This document shows, piece by piece, positions 24,845-34,077 of a stretch of 64,000 bases of DNA. This DNA is from Clostridium sp. Marseille-P299. Lineage in GTDB: Bacteria; Bacillota; Clostridia; Lachnospirales; Lachnospiraceae. A model generated the notes under the pieces. It was given only the letters and a program-made list of their open reading frames with translations, made no database searches and was not told the origin of the DNA. The DNA lies in the NCBI RefSeq assembly GCF_900078195.1, contig NZ_FJVE01000004.1, positions 186,001 to 250,000 on the forward strand, written 5' to 3'. The position numbers and the translations under genes were made by a program. Position 1 is the stretch's first letter. Each line of letters opens with the position of its first letter.

Positions 24845-27800
24845 ATGGCACATGTTTATGACCTATCTGGTTCATGGGAATTTACACTAGATCCAGAAGG
24901 CGATGGTTTGGAAAAATTTTATTGTGATAATTTCTATACAGATACAATCGAATTACCTTCAACTACAGCAATTCAAAAAAAAGGAATAGAAAATTTCTCT
25001 AAAGAAATAGGACATCTTACGGAAGCTTACCCCTATGCAGGAAACGCCTGGTATCAGAAAAGAATTAAAATCGACCCATCGGAAGTTGGGAAACCTATGT
25101 ATTTATATTTAGAACGTACTAGAATCACTACATTGTGGGTGAATGATACTTATGTCTCTACCTGTGATAGCTTATGCACTCCTCACGAGTATGACATTAC
25201 TAAATATGTAACTAGTTCATCTATTAAAATTACAATCCTTGTAAATAATAAGGATTACAAAACCAAGGGTGGTCACTTAACCTCACCAGATACTCAAACC
25301 AACTGGAATGGTATCACTGGTAAACTTAATCTTTCTGTAAATGATGAAATTTACATTAAAAATATTGAGACATATCCATGCATTGAAGAACCTTCTGTCC
25401 GAATAAAAACTGCCGTTATAAATACTCATACTAGGGAGGTAAAAACAAACCTTTGTTATTATGGTGATTTAGTATCTCTTAGTAAAAAAGAACAAGATGC
25501 ATTATCTCTAAAATTTCATGAAGTTGTTTTAGCCCCTGGCTTAAACCACATTGAGTATACATATAAAATTGAAAATAATATTGAGTTTTGGAGTGAATAT
25601 AACCCCACTTTATACCATATCTATGTGGGTGTACAAGAGAAAAACCGTTCTTATGATAAATACACGATCTTTGGACTAAGGAAATTTAGTACAGAGGGGC
25701 TTCATTTTTATATCAACAATGATAAGACGTTTTTACGTGGTAAACATGACGGCCTTATTTTTCCTCTAACAGGTGCCGCCCCTACCACAACAGAAGAATG
25801 GCTTCGGGTGTTGCAAATTTCAAAGAGCTACGGTATCAACCATTATCGCTTCCATACTTGTTGCCCTCCTGGTGCAGCTTTTGAGGCTGCCGATTTACTA
25901 GGTATTTATATGGAACCTGAGTTACCTTTTTGGGGAACAATAACTACAAATGAGGACGAGGGACATAACGAAGAAGAGTTTCAATTCTTAATAAAAGAAG
26001 GTGAGAGAATGCTTCATGCATTTGGTGACCACCCATCCTTCGTTATGATGTCTTTAGGAAATGAATTATGGGGAAGTAAGGAAAAGCTTGCAGAAATCTT
26101 ACGTCATTATAAATCGCTAGATAACCGCCATCTTTATACGCAAGGCTGTAACAATTTTCAATGGGTTCCAGTTATATTAGAAGAAGATGACTTTTTTGTT
26201 GGAGTTCGTTTTTCCCTAGATCGTAGAATTAGAGGCTCATATGCTGCCTGCGATATTCCGTTCGGATTTGTTCAAGCAGAACGACCAAATACATGCCATG
26301 ATTACGATGAATTTATACTGCCAAATTCTAAAAGAAATATAGGATCTTTAGAAGATGAAAGTACTTCAAGAGATGAAAGCACTTCAAGAGATAAAAGTAC
26401 TTCAATAGATGAAAGTACTTCAAGAGACAAAAGTACTTCAATAGATGAAAGTTCTAAAGAGGATAGAAATTTAAGCGAAGAAATCGACATCCAATATGGA
26501 ACTGGAACAAAACGAGTTACAGCAGAACAAACCGCTGAACTTATACCAAACAAACCTGTAATATCTCATGAGATTGGACAATATACCTTTTATCCAAACT
26601 TCCATGAAATCGATAAATATGTTGGCGTACTAAAAGCGCGGAATCTTGAAGTGTTTAAAGAGCGCTTACGAGATGCTGGAATGTTATCTCTTTCTGATGA
26701 TTTTTTCTATAGTACCGGAAAACTAGCAATACAATGCTATAAATTAGAATTAGAAGCTGCACATCGCTCAAACCATCTTGCTGGTTATCAGATACTTGAT
26801 TTACAAGACTTTAGTGGCCAAGGTACTGCTTTGGTAGGAATATTAGATGCATTTATGGATTCCAAAGGTTTAATAACTCCAGAGGAATGGAAGTATTTTT
26901 GTTCGGATGCAGTAATTATGGCTAAATTTGAAGGTTTTATTTATACTGCCAATGAACATTTTAACTTTGAGTTAATCATAAGTGATTACCTTCCTTTAGA
27001 TAGTACAAAGCATGAAATACTATGCACTTTATTGCAGGAAGAAAACACGGTAATTGCCACAACAAAACTTTATAAGGAAATCACAAAGGGTGTAAATTCA
27101 CTTGGCCAAATTGATTTTTTACTTCCAGATTCAAAACAAGCTACCAAGCTAATTCTTAAGCTAGAAGCCAATCTTAATACAAGATTTCATACAACATCTA
27201 AGGTTGAGAACATTTATGAACTTTGGTTATATCCAAAATATGAAGAGATAGCGATAGATACGATGCAAAAACTGTTATCTAATATCAGCGAAACCACATT
27301 GGTACAAAAAAATGAGGAATCACTTTACATAACTCATTCTCTTTCCACTGCACTACAATTATTAGAGAAGAAACAACGCGTGCTTCTCATTCCAGAAGAA
27401 ATCAAGAAATCCTTAGATGGCTTTTATTGTACTGATTTTTGGTGTTATCCAATGTTTCGATCCATATCAGAAAGTGTAAATAAAGACATCCCCGTAGGAA
27501 CTATGGGATTATATATTGATACAAAACATCCTGCATTAAATGAATTTAAAACGGAATGCTATTCTACACCACAGTGGTATGAAATTATTACTGCAAGTAA
27601 GTTAGCAATTTTAGATACTCTTGGCCATGAGATACAGCCAATTGTTCAGATGATAGATAACTTTGAGCGAAACTATAAGCTTTCATTGCTATTTGAGGCA
27701 AATGTCCTTGAAGGAAGATTACTAATCTGCACAAGTAAGCTACATAATATAATACAACATCCAGAAGTTTTACAGTTTGCAAAAAGCATCATAAATTATG

Positions 27801-27868
27801 CACTATCGGATGATTTTAAACCAAAGGTTACATTATCTTACGAGGATTTAGCGAATATTTTTGAATAA
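24845..27868 (+). CDS. Glycoside hydrolase family 2 protein with repeat-encoded insert
   Basis: Large cytoplasmic GH2-type enzyme of 1007 aa. The N-terminal sugar-binding beta domain (about 5-165) has YDLSGSWEF, YAGNAWYQKRI and LYLERTRITTLWVND. A short immunoglobulin-like domain follows, then the TIM barrel with acid/base Glu in SLGNELWG (about residue 407) and a nucleophile-type Glu in ISHEIGQY (about 575). Between these lies a Ser/Asp insert (about 504-539) of six-residue repeats DESTSR/DKSTSI encoded by an 18-bp tandem array. About 300 residues after the barrel have no motif I know. No signal peptide. Substrate specificity within GH2 is not evident. The ATG at 24845 has GAGG 6 nt upstream; two earlier in-frame ATGs are less well placed. 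Confidence 0.88.
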   Translation: MAHVYDLSGSWEFTLDPEGDGLEKFYCDNFYTDTIELPSTTAIQKKGIENFSKEIGHLTEAYPYAGNAWYQKRIKIDPSEVGKPMYLYLERTRITTLWVNDTYVSTCDSLCTPHEYDITKYVTSSSIKITILVNNKDYKTKGGHLTSPDTQTNWNGITGKLNLSVNDEIYIKNIETYPCIEEPSVRIKTAVINTHTREVKTNLCYYGDLVSLSKKEQDALSLKFHEVVLAPGLNHIEYTYKIENNIEFWSEYNPTLYHIYVGVQEKNRSYDKYTIFGLRKFSTEGLHFYINNDKTFLRGKHDGLIFPLTGAAPTTTEEWLRVLQISKSYGINHYRFHTCCPPGAAFEAADLLGIYMEPELPFWGTITTNEDEGHNEEEFQFLIKEGERMLHAFGDHPSFVMMSLGNELWGSKEKLAEILRHYKSLDNRHLYTQGCNNFQWVPVILEEDDFFVGVRFSLDRRIRGSYAACDIPFGFVQAERPNTCHDYDEFILPNSKRNIGSLEDESTSRDESTSRDKSTSIDESTSRDKSTSIDESSKEDRNLSEEIDIQYGTGTKRVTAEQTAELIPNKPVISHEIGQYTFYPNFHEIDKYVGVLKARNLEVFKERLRDAGMLSLSDDFFYSTGKLAIQCYKLELEAAHRSNHLAGYQILDLQDFSGQGTALVGILDAFMDSKGLITPEEWKYFCSDAVIMAKFEGFIYTANEHFNFELIISDYLPLDSTKHEILCTLLQEENTVIATTKLYKEITKGVNSLGQIDFLLPDSKQATKLILKLEANLNTRFHTTSKVENIYELWLYPKYEEIAIDTMQKLLSNISETTLVQKNEESLYITHSLSTALQLLEKKQRVLLIPEEIKKSLDGFYCTDFWCYPMFRSISESVNKDIPVGTMGLYIDTKHPALNEFKTECYSTPQWYEIITASKLAILDTLGHEIQPIVQMIDNFERNYKLSLLFEANVLEGRLLICTSKLHNIIQHPEVLQFAKSIINYALSDDFKPKVTLSYEDLANIFE
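26354..26455. repeat. 18-bp tandem array inside the GH2 gene
   Basis: Five full units and part of a sixth of GATGAAAGTACTTCAAGA with few changes. Units alternate (DESTSR/DKSTSI), suggesting a 36-bp second-order duplication. It stays in frame because 18 is a multiple of three. Confidence 0.95.
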
Positions 27869-27892
27869 TGGAAATTCTGGTTTTTAAACAGT

Positions 27893-27925
27893 ACCACCGG
27901 CTTAGCCGGTGGTTGATTTTCTTTG
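27893..27925 (+). terminator. Perfect GC-rich hairpin after the GH2 gene
   Basis: ACCACCGGC-tta-GCCGGTGGT (27893-27913), a 9-bp stem with a 3-nt loop, followed by tgattttc. It is strikingly GC-rich for this region. Rho-independent terminator is the first choice; a REP-like or IS200-type end is an alternative, but no such element is next to it. Confidence 0.65.
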
Positions 27926-27930
27926 GGATA

Positions 27931-27988
27931 CAATTAAGGGGTTAATGCAAAATGATTTTTATCTATATTTTACATTAACCCCTTATAT
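27931..27988. terminator. Inverted repeat between GH2 and glycerate kinase genes
   Basis: AAGGGGTTAATG (27936-27947) and CATTAACCCCTT (27973-27984), extended by AAAAT/ATTTT, loop about 15 nt. It is 60 nt past the glycerate kinase stop on the minus strand and is probably its terminator, though the T-run is poor. Confidence 0.5.
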
Positions 27989-28049
27989 AGTAAGATTTAA
28001 GTACCAAACAACAAATTTGATTTTAAAGAAATATATCCAAATTACTTTT

Positions 28050-29282
28050 CTATCTTTTTATTAACAATACTGTTAAATCATTTACATTAGTACCAGTGGC
28101 TCCAGTTATAATAAGTCCATCACAAATCTTCAATGCATGATAAGAATCATTATTCTCAAGAACATCATATATATCAATTCCCTTTTCCGATAATACTTTC
28201 TTTGTACTAGTGTCAACATAGCCACCTGCTGCATCTGTCGGTCCATCAGTTCCATCCGAACCAACAGAAAACACGGCAACATCTTTTAGACCCTCAAGAT
28301 TAATTGCTGCAGAAAGAGCTAATTCTTGATTTCTTCCTCCCTTGCCATCGCCCTTTAAGCGAACTACAGTCTCTCCACCCATAATAAAAGCTAACGACTT
28401 TTCGGTATTATTATAGTATTGTGCAATTGAAGATAGCATACTACCTGCCTCTTTTGCTTCACAGCTAAGACTAGCGGTTAGTATGATTGGTTCATAACCA
28501 AGACGTCTACATGCATGCTCTGCCGCTACACAAAGCTGAGTAACACTTCCTGTAATTTTGGTAGTCACATTACTTAGTTCATGAGGTGGTTCTTTCTGCA
28601 ATAAATCATCAATTTCCTTCGTTACTGTAATTCCATACTTTTTTATAATTGCACAGGCTTGCTCACTGGTTGAGCAATCTGGATAGGCTGGGCCAGAAGC
28701 TATCATATCAAGAGGATCACCGATGATATCCGATAAAACAATGGAAAATATCTGTGCTGGTTCACACAGCTTAGCAAACTTTCCCCCCTTAACCCCTGAC
28801 AATCGTTTACGTATCGTATTCATTTCAATAATATTAGCTCCACTTGCTAATAATTGCTGGGTCAGTTCTTCAAGCATACTAGCAGGTATCAGAGGTTTCT
28901 CAAAAAGTGCAGAACCTCCTCCTGAAATTAATAACAATACTTTGTCGGAAGAATTTAAGTGCGATACAAGTTTTATTGCTTCATTGGTCGTAGCAAAGGA
29001 ATTATCATCTGGAATTGGATGCCCAGCTTCAAAAATACGTATATTAGCTAAATCTCCATTTGAATGTCCGTATTTCGTAATTACTACGCCATCTTTAATT
29101 TTCTCACCAAGTATATCGCTAGCTGCTTTTGCCATCGACCAGGCCGCCTTCCCAATTGCAACCAAATAAAGGTTTCCACTGGAAAAGTCTTCACCCTTTA
29201 ATGCTTTTTTCACTGCAGTATCTGGCATAGCAGCCATTATTGCTTCATTTATAATTACTTGTGCATCTGTTTTTAAGCTCAA
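28050..29282 (-). CDS. Glycerate 2-kinase, MOFRL/DUF4147 type (class II)
   Basis: Cytosolic kinase of 410 aa of the GckA/TtuD/GLYCTK family, phosphorylating D-glycerate (usually to 2-phosphoglycerate) for entry into lower glycolysis. The N-terminal DUF4147 domain has LYLVAIGKAAWSMA, GHPIPDDNS and LLLISGGGSALFEKP. The C-terminal MOFRL domain has GGETVVRLKGDGKGGRNQEL and SVGSDGTDGPTDAAGG. The start is a TTG with GGGGAG 7 nt upstream. It lies 124 nt downstream of the GntP permease on the same strand. The neighbours (permease, CdaR regulator) support glycerate as the natural substrate. Confidence 0.92.
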   Translation of the reverse strand: MSLKTDAQVIINEAIMAAMPDTAVKKALKGEDFSSGNLYLVAIGKAAWSMAKAASDILGEKIKDGVVITKYGHSNGDLANIRIFEAGHPIPDDNSFATTNEAIKLVSHLNSSDKVLLLISGGGSALFEKPLIPASMLEELTQQLLASGANIIEMNTIRKRLSGVKGGKFAKLCEPAQIFSIVLSDIIGDPLDMIASGPAYPDCSTSEQACAIIKKYGITVTKEIDDLLQKEPPHELSNVTTKITGSVTQLCVAAEHACRRLGYEPIILTASLSCEAKEAGSMLSSIAQYYNNTEKSLAFIMGGETVVRLKGDGKGGRNQELALSAAINLEGLKDVAVFSVGSDGTDGPTDAAGGYVDTSTKKVLSEKGIDIYDVLENNDSYHALKICDGLIITGATGTNVNDLTVLLIKR

Positions 29283-29406
29283 TAAGTATCTCCCCTTTAT
29301 TCGTATGGAGAGTTGAAAGTTAATAATACTTACTTTAACCCCAACACTCCTTACGTACTGAAAATCATATTTATAATAATAAACCCATTTTTTATTATAT
29401 AAAATA

Positions 29407-30774
29407 TTATTTTATTATGAAATATATTATGTACACATTAATGAGCGACGCTATACCCACAATTAAAGTACCTAATGTCTGAGTTCTATATCCATCTTCA
29501 ACCTTCATCTTACCAAAATTCGTAACAACCCAGAAATAGCTATCATTTGCATGAGAAACTGTCATGGCACCAGCCCCAATTGCAATAACTGTAAGTGCTG
29601 CAAGTGGAGAAGTAGCAAGACCAAGGGTTGTAAGCATTGGTGCTAAGATACCAGCCGTAGTTGTAAGTGCAACAGTCGATGAGCCCTGTGCAGTCTTTAA
29701 AATAGCTGAAAGTAAAAATGGGAATAGTAATCCAAGTGTCGCCAGGGCTGTTGAATTATCCTTAATATAGTCTACCATACTAGAGGAAGCTATAACATTT
29801 CCTAACACACCGCCTGCCGCAGTGATAAATAAAATAGGACCAGATACTTTTAATGTATCATTTGTAATCTCATAAAATTCACTCATTTTTTTCTGACTCG
29901 CTAATAGGAATACACCAAAAATTACGCCAACTGCAATTGCAATAATAGGAGTTCCTAGAAAAGTTAGAATGGATAGGGACATACCTGCCATTGAAAATGC
30001 AGAAGAAACTCCCATTAAAATAATTGGGATGATAATAGGTGCAAAGGACATAAATGCATTTGGTAGCTTTCCAAAGCTAGCAACAAGTTCTTCATAAGTC
30101 TGAACCATCTCTTCATTCATATTATTTGCCTCATCTTCTGCTTTCACCTTTTTACCTACTCTTATAGCAAAGAAGTAAGACGCAATTAAAGGAAGAATAG
30201 AACAGACGGTACCCATTCCCATTACTAATAACAAATTAGTTTCCTGTCCAAGACCTTCATACAATGTATTGGCAGCTGCAATCGGTCCTGGTGTTGGAGG
30301 GATAAAGCAATGGGAAATATATAATCCCATAGAAAGTGCTACTGTACATGCGACAGAAGACTTCATGGTACGCTTTACTAGAGCTTTTCGAATGGGATTT
30401 AAAATAACAAAACCACTATCACAAAAAACTGGAATTGAGACAATCCATCCCATAATGAGCATAGCAAGCTCTGGATTCTTTTTACCAACAACTCGTACCA
30501 CACAGTCAGCCATTTTAAGCGCTGCACCCGTCTTTTCTAACAATGTGCCAACAAGTGCTCCAAGAATAATAACAATACCTATACTCTTAAAAGTGTTACT
30601 AAACCCACCGCCAATAACTCCAGGTAGATCAGTTAATGGAATACCTGCTACAATACCAAAAAGTAAAGAGATGCTCATAATAGAGATGAACGGGTGAATC
30701 TTCCATTTTGAAATAGCTACAATCATAATAATAACCGCAATAACAAAAGCAATAATAAGTGCTATCCCTGACAT
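29407..30774 (-). CDS. GntP-family permease, probably for glycerate
   Basis: Proton-coupled organic-acid transporter of 455 aa with 12-14 hydrophobic segments. Family motifs include ISHCFIPPTPGPIAAANT, LAMLIMGWIVSIPVFCDSGF and VSHANDSYFWVV. GntP relatives carry gluconate, fructuronate or glycerate; the adjacent glycerate kinase and CdaR-type regulator point to D-glycerate here (inference). SD AAAGGAGG precedes the ATG. A sigma-A-like promoter lies just upstream, so permease and kinase probably form one transcript. Confidence 0.92.
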   Translation of the reverse strand: MSGIALIIAFVIAVIIMIVAISKWKIHPFISIMSISLLFGIVAGIPLTDLPGVIGGGFSNTFKSIGIVIILGALVGTLLEKTGAALKMADCVVRVVGKKNPELAMLIMGWIVSIPVFCDSGFVILNPIRKALVKRTMKSSVACTVALSMGLYISHCFIPPTPGPIAAANTLYEGLGQETNLLLVMGMGTVCSILPLIASYFFAIRVGKKVKAEDEANNMNEEMVQTYEELVASFGKLPNAFMSFAPIIIPIILMGVSSAFSMAGMSLSILTFLGTPIIAIAVGVIFGVFLLASQKKMSEFYEITNDTLKVSGPILFITAAGGVLGNVIASSSMVDYIKDNSTALATLGLLFPFLLSAILKTAQGSSTVALTTTAGILAPMLTTLGLATSPLAALTVIAIGAGAMTVSHANDSYFWVVTNFGKMKVEDGYRTQTLGTLIVGIASLINVYIIYFIIK

Positions 30775-30835
30775 AAATAACTCCTCCTTTAATTTTAGGA
30801 TATTTTACTAAAAATTAACAAATTTCCTAATATTT

Positions 30836-30864
30836 ATTGTAAGTTATATACAATCAGTTGACAA
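30836..30864 (-). promoter_or_regulatory. Candidate promoter of the GntP/glycerate kinase operon
   Basis: On the minus strand TTGTCA (30859-30864), 17 nt, TACAAT (30836-30841). The spacer and -10 include ATTGTA-N7-TACAAT, a partial palindrome that could be an operator for the neighbouring CdaR-type regulator. Confidence 0.5.
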
Positions 30865-30917
30865 TGTTTTTGATACCAAATTATTGCATTTATTTATGTT
30901 ATCTATAACAATCTTAT

Positions 30918-32069
30918 TTAAAACCCACCAAATATATCACGATAAAAATGAATTGCTATATAAAATAGTGATGAATGCCTGATTGACCTCGGATCATATC
31001 CCGTACGTTCCCATAGACGACGCAACTTGTATTGCAATGTATTCTTATGTATAAACAAATGATCTGCAGATTTGTTTATCGCACCTTCCATGTCATAATA
31101 TACTTCAAGTAAAACCATGGAGCTACGAATCTCTTCCTCCGTATATCCCTTAAAGATACGATGAATAAACTCTAACTTAATCCGTTCACTAATTTCATCG
31201 GTAAACACTTCCATGTTTAAATCATCATAAAATCTTATATCTCGTTTATGTGTACGCATACATGCTTTATTAGCTTTCTGTGCACAAATCAATGCTGTCT
31301 GCACATAAGTAAAGCTATCTACCTTACTATCAATTCCAATTGCAAGATTCATTAGATAATGGTCTTCTACTTGCTTTTTTAAGTCATATGCTAATCTCTC
31401 TACACTCTCATCTGCTATGGTTGTAACCGCGCATACTAGCGTTGAACCGGATTTATAATAAATGTTACGTGAGTCTGTATTGGTTATTAGTTTCTTAACA
31501 TAGTTTTCTACTTCCTCTATCGTCTGCATTGTCTGCAAATCTTGATTGCTATCTACACGGTAAAAACTACATACTAAAATGCGTCTAGGTATTGTTATAT
31601 CAAATCCAAGCAGTTTTCCTCGTTTAATAAAATCAGGAGTAATATTTTTTACTTCGCCACTTAACCATTCCGCAAGATAACGATTACATACATTTTCTTT
31701 CATTTGCTTTTGCTCAATAGAATACGCATTCTCAAGAAGCAATTCTGTCATACGTTTTATAATGAGTGTACTTTGAACAATCTTATCATACTCACCTGTA
31801 ATTCCTAAAACCCCTACGATACACCCTTGTAGCTTTAATGGATAATTAATACCTTGTAATGCACCGTCAAATTCACCATCAAAATGTACCATAATCTCAT
31901 CAATTTGATTCTCAATAATTTGAAAAGCACCTTCATGGAAGGTATTGATCCGTGCTGCATTGGAACTTGCAACTATAATTCCTTTCTCATTCATTATATT
32001 AATCTTCATTGGAATTACAGCATTTACTTCATTAACAATGTTCGTAGCTATTTGCGTAGATAAGAGCAT
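30918..32069 (-). CDS. CdaR-family (sugar diacid/glycerate) transcription regulator
   Basis: Regulator of 383 aa. The N-terminal diacid-recognition domain (about 1-130) has a PAS/GAF-like fold with PMKINIMNEKGIIVAS, then GINYPLKLQGCIVGVLGITG. The middle region is GGDEF-like without catalytic motifs. The C-terminal PucR-type helix-turn-helix includes SADHLFIHKNTLQYKLRRLWERTG (about 335-360). CdaR of E. coli activates glycerate, glucarate and galactarate genes, and this copy lies directly upstream of a GntP permease and a glycerate kinase on the same strand. Activation of those genes in response to glycerate is the natural hypothesis. SD GAGGTG. Confidence 0.92.
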   Translation of the reverse strand: MLLSTQIATNIVNEVNAVIPMKINIMNEKGIIVASSNAARINTFHEGAFQIIENQIDEIMVHFDGEFDGALQGINYPLKLQGCIVGVLGITGEYDKIVQSTLIIKRMTELLLENAYSIEQKQMKENVCNRYLAEWLSGEVKNITPDFIKRGKLLGFDITIPRRILVCSFYRVDSNQDLQTMQTIEEVENYVKKLITNTDSRNIYYKSGSTLVCAVTTIADESVERLAYDLKKQVEDHYLMNLAIGIDSKVDSFTYVQTALICAQKANKACMRTHKRDIRFYDDLNMEVFTDEISERIKLEFIHRIFKGYTEEEIRSSMVLLEVYYDMEGAINKSADHLFIHKNTLQYKLRRLWERTGYDPRSIRHSSLFYIAIHFYRDIFGGF

Positions 32070-32232
32070 ATTTTCACCTCAAATTCTATATATCTTTTGA
32101 TAGTTCCATTCGAGTCCATTATGTTCAGTAGATTATTTAATTACCATTATTATACAACTTTAACCACTTTACAGCAAACTTATATAGTAATCAGGATCAA
32201 CGACATAGCTTTCTTTTATTTTCATTACAATA

Positions 32233-32273
32233 CAAAAAAGCTGTAACAAAACGAAGTTTCATTTTGTTACAGC
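32233..32273 (-). terminator. Terminator of the ABC exporter operon
   Basis: GCTGTAACAAAA pairs with TTTTGTTACAGC with a 10-nt loop, followed by six T on the minus strand. Confidence 0.85.
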
Positions 32274-32304
32274 GTATAAATTTTAAATAAATACAATAAT
32301 AATT

Positions 32305-34077
32305 TTAATCTACCGCAAATTGGCTTTGATAAAGATTTGAATAAAAGCCATTCTTCTCTAACAATTCATCATGGGTACCCTGCTCAATAATATGACCATC
32401 TTTCATTACAAGAATCGTATCCGCTTCCTTAATTGTTGAAAGTCTATGAGCAACAATAAAACTTGTTCTACCTTGCATCATTGCTGTAAAAGCTTTTTGA
32501 ATTTGAATCTCAGTTCTTGTATCAATGGAAGATGTTGCTTCATCAAGAATGAGCATTGGTGGTAAACTAAGCATAACTCTTGCAATACAAAGTAATTGCT
32601 TTTGACCCTGTGAAATATTACCGCCCTCTTCATTAATCAACGTATCATAACCATTCGGTAATCGTTTTATAAAACTGTGGGCGTGAGCAGCTTTTGCTGC
32701 ATTAATTACCTCTTCCTCTGTTGCATCTGGTTTTCCATATGCGATATTATCGCGAATTGTACCAGATTTTAACCAGGTTTCTTGTAGTACCATACCGTAG
32801 TTGCCACGTAAACTATCTCTAGTGATGTCCCTAATATCGTGGCCATTTACTGCGATTGATCCTTGATCAACATCATAAAAACGCATCAATAAATTTATAA
32901 TCGTTGTCTTTCCACATCCTGTTGGTCCAACAATCGCAATTTTTTGTCCTGGTCTTACCGATAAGTTCAAATCCTCGATTAAAGATACTTCTTTCTTATA
33001 GGAAAAGCTTACATGACTTAACTGTACACTACCATCCACTTGATTTAACTGAATTGCATCTTCTTTATCAGGAATTTGTGCTGGTTCATCCATTAATTCA
33101 AAAACTCGTTTTGCCGACGCAAAAGCATTTTGAAGTTCCGTTACTACGCCTGAAATCTCATTAAATGGCTTAGTATACTGATTGGCGTAATTTAAAAAGC
33201 TTGATAATTGACCAACGGATAATCTTCCTTGGATTGCTGAAATTGCACCAAAGATACCAACTCCTGCATAAACCAAACCATTAATAAATCGAGTACTTGG
33301 ATTTGTTAATGAAGAGAAAAAGATAGCTTTTACAGAGCATCTCTGTAATCTTGTATTGATTTCATCAAAGCGTTCCTTTGCTTCTTCTTCATAGCTAAAG
33401 GCTTGAACAATCTTTTGATTTCCAACCATCTCTTCAACAAGAGATGTCATTTCACCTCTAGTTTTAGACTGCAATTGAAACATAGAAAAGGTTCGTTTCG
33501 CTATAAAATTAGCTACAAATAAAGACAAAGGTGTTATTAATACAACAATGAAAGTAATCTTTACATTGATGGATAACATAAAACAAAACGTTCCTAGAAT
33601 CGTAATAATCCCAGTAAATAACTGAGTAAATCCCATAAGCAATCCATCAGAAAGCTGATCTACATCCGTAACAACTCTACTAATAACATCACCATATTGA
33701 CGTGAATCTACGTATTTTAAAGGAACAATTTGTAGATGACGAAATGTTTTTTCACGGATATCCTTTACCACATGAAATGTCATACGGTTGTTACATAAGT
33801 TCATTAACCATTGAGCGATTGCAGTAATTACAACTACAACGAATAATCGTACTAATGTCGCTTTGATACCAGTAAAATCTACATTACCTTTATCAATAAT
33901 AAAATCAATGCTTTCCCCAATAATAATAGGCACATAAAGGGTTAATGCGACACTAATTATCGCAAATAAAAATGATAAAATTAAAAATAACGTATACGGT
34001 TTTAGCAGTAAAAAGATGCGTTTTACAACCTCTTTTTGTGAGTTGTCATTGTGTTTGTTTTTATATTGATTTCTCAT
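32305..34077 (-). CDS. Heterodimeric ABC exporter subunit with catalytic Walker B Glu
   Basis: ABC exporter half-transporter of 590 aa: six membrane helices (about 25-320) then a nucleotide-binding domain. Walker A is GPTGCGKTT, Walker B is MLILDEATSSID with the catalytic Glu present, and the switch His is present in IVAHRLSTI. The signature motif, however, is ISQGQ instead of LSGGQ. With the partner subunit this gives one proper and one degenerate ATP site, as in TM287/288, BmrCD and LmrCD. Such pairs export drugs, lipids or peptides; the substrate here is unknown. The start overlaps the partner's stop by 4 nt (ATGA), so translation is coupled. Confidence 0.92.
   Translation of the reverse strand: MRNQYKNKHNDNSQKEVVKRIFLLLKPYTLFLILSFLFAIISVALTLYVPIIIGESIDFIIDKGNVDFTGIKATLVRLFVVVVITAIAQWLMNLCNNRMTFHVVKDIREKTFRHLQIVPLKYVDSRQYGDVISRVVTDVDQLSDGLLMGFTQLFTGIITILGTFCFMLSINVKITFIVVLITPLSLFVANFIAKRTFSMFQLQSKTRGEMTSLVEEMVGNQKIVQAFSYEEEAKERFDEINTRLQRCSVKAIFFSSLTNPSTRFINGLVYAGVGIFGAISAIQGRLSVGQLSSFLNYANQYTKPFNEISGVVTELQNAFASAKRVFELMDEPAQIPDKEDAIQLNQVDGSVQLSHVSFSYKKEVSLIEDLNLSVRPGQKIAIVGPTGCGKTTIINLLMRFYDVDQGSIAVNGHDIRDITRDSLRGNYGMVLQETWLKSGTIRDNIAYGKPDATEEEVINAAKAAHAHSFIKRLPNGYDTLINEEGGNISQGQKQLLCIARVMLSLPPMLILDEATSSIDTRTEIQIQKAFTAMMQGRTSFIVAHRLSTIKEADTILVMKDGHIIEQGTHDELLEKNGFYSNLYQSQFAVD

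Noticed and set aside
26302..26553. Minus-strand open frame with Leu/Ser/Glu repeats
   Set aside because: It is the antisense reading of the 18-bp array in the GH2 gene.
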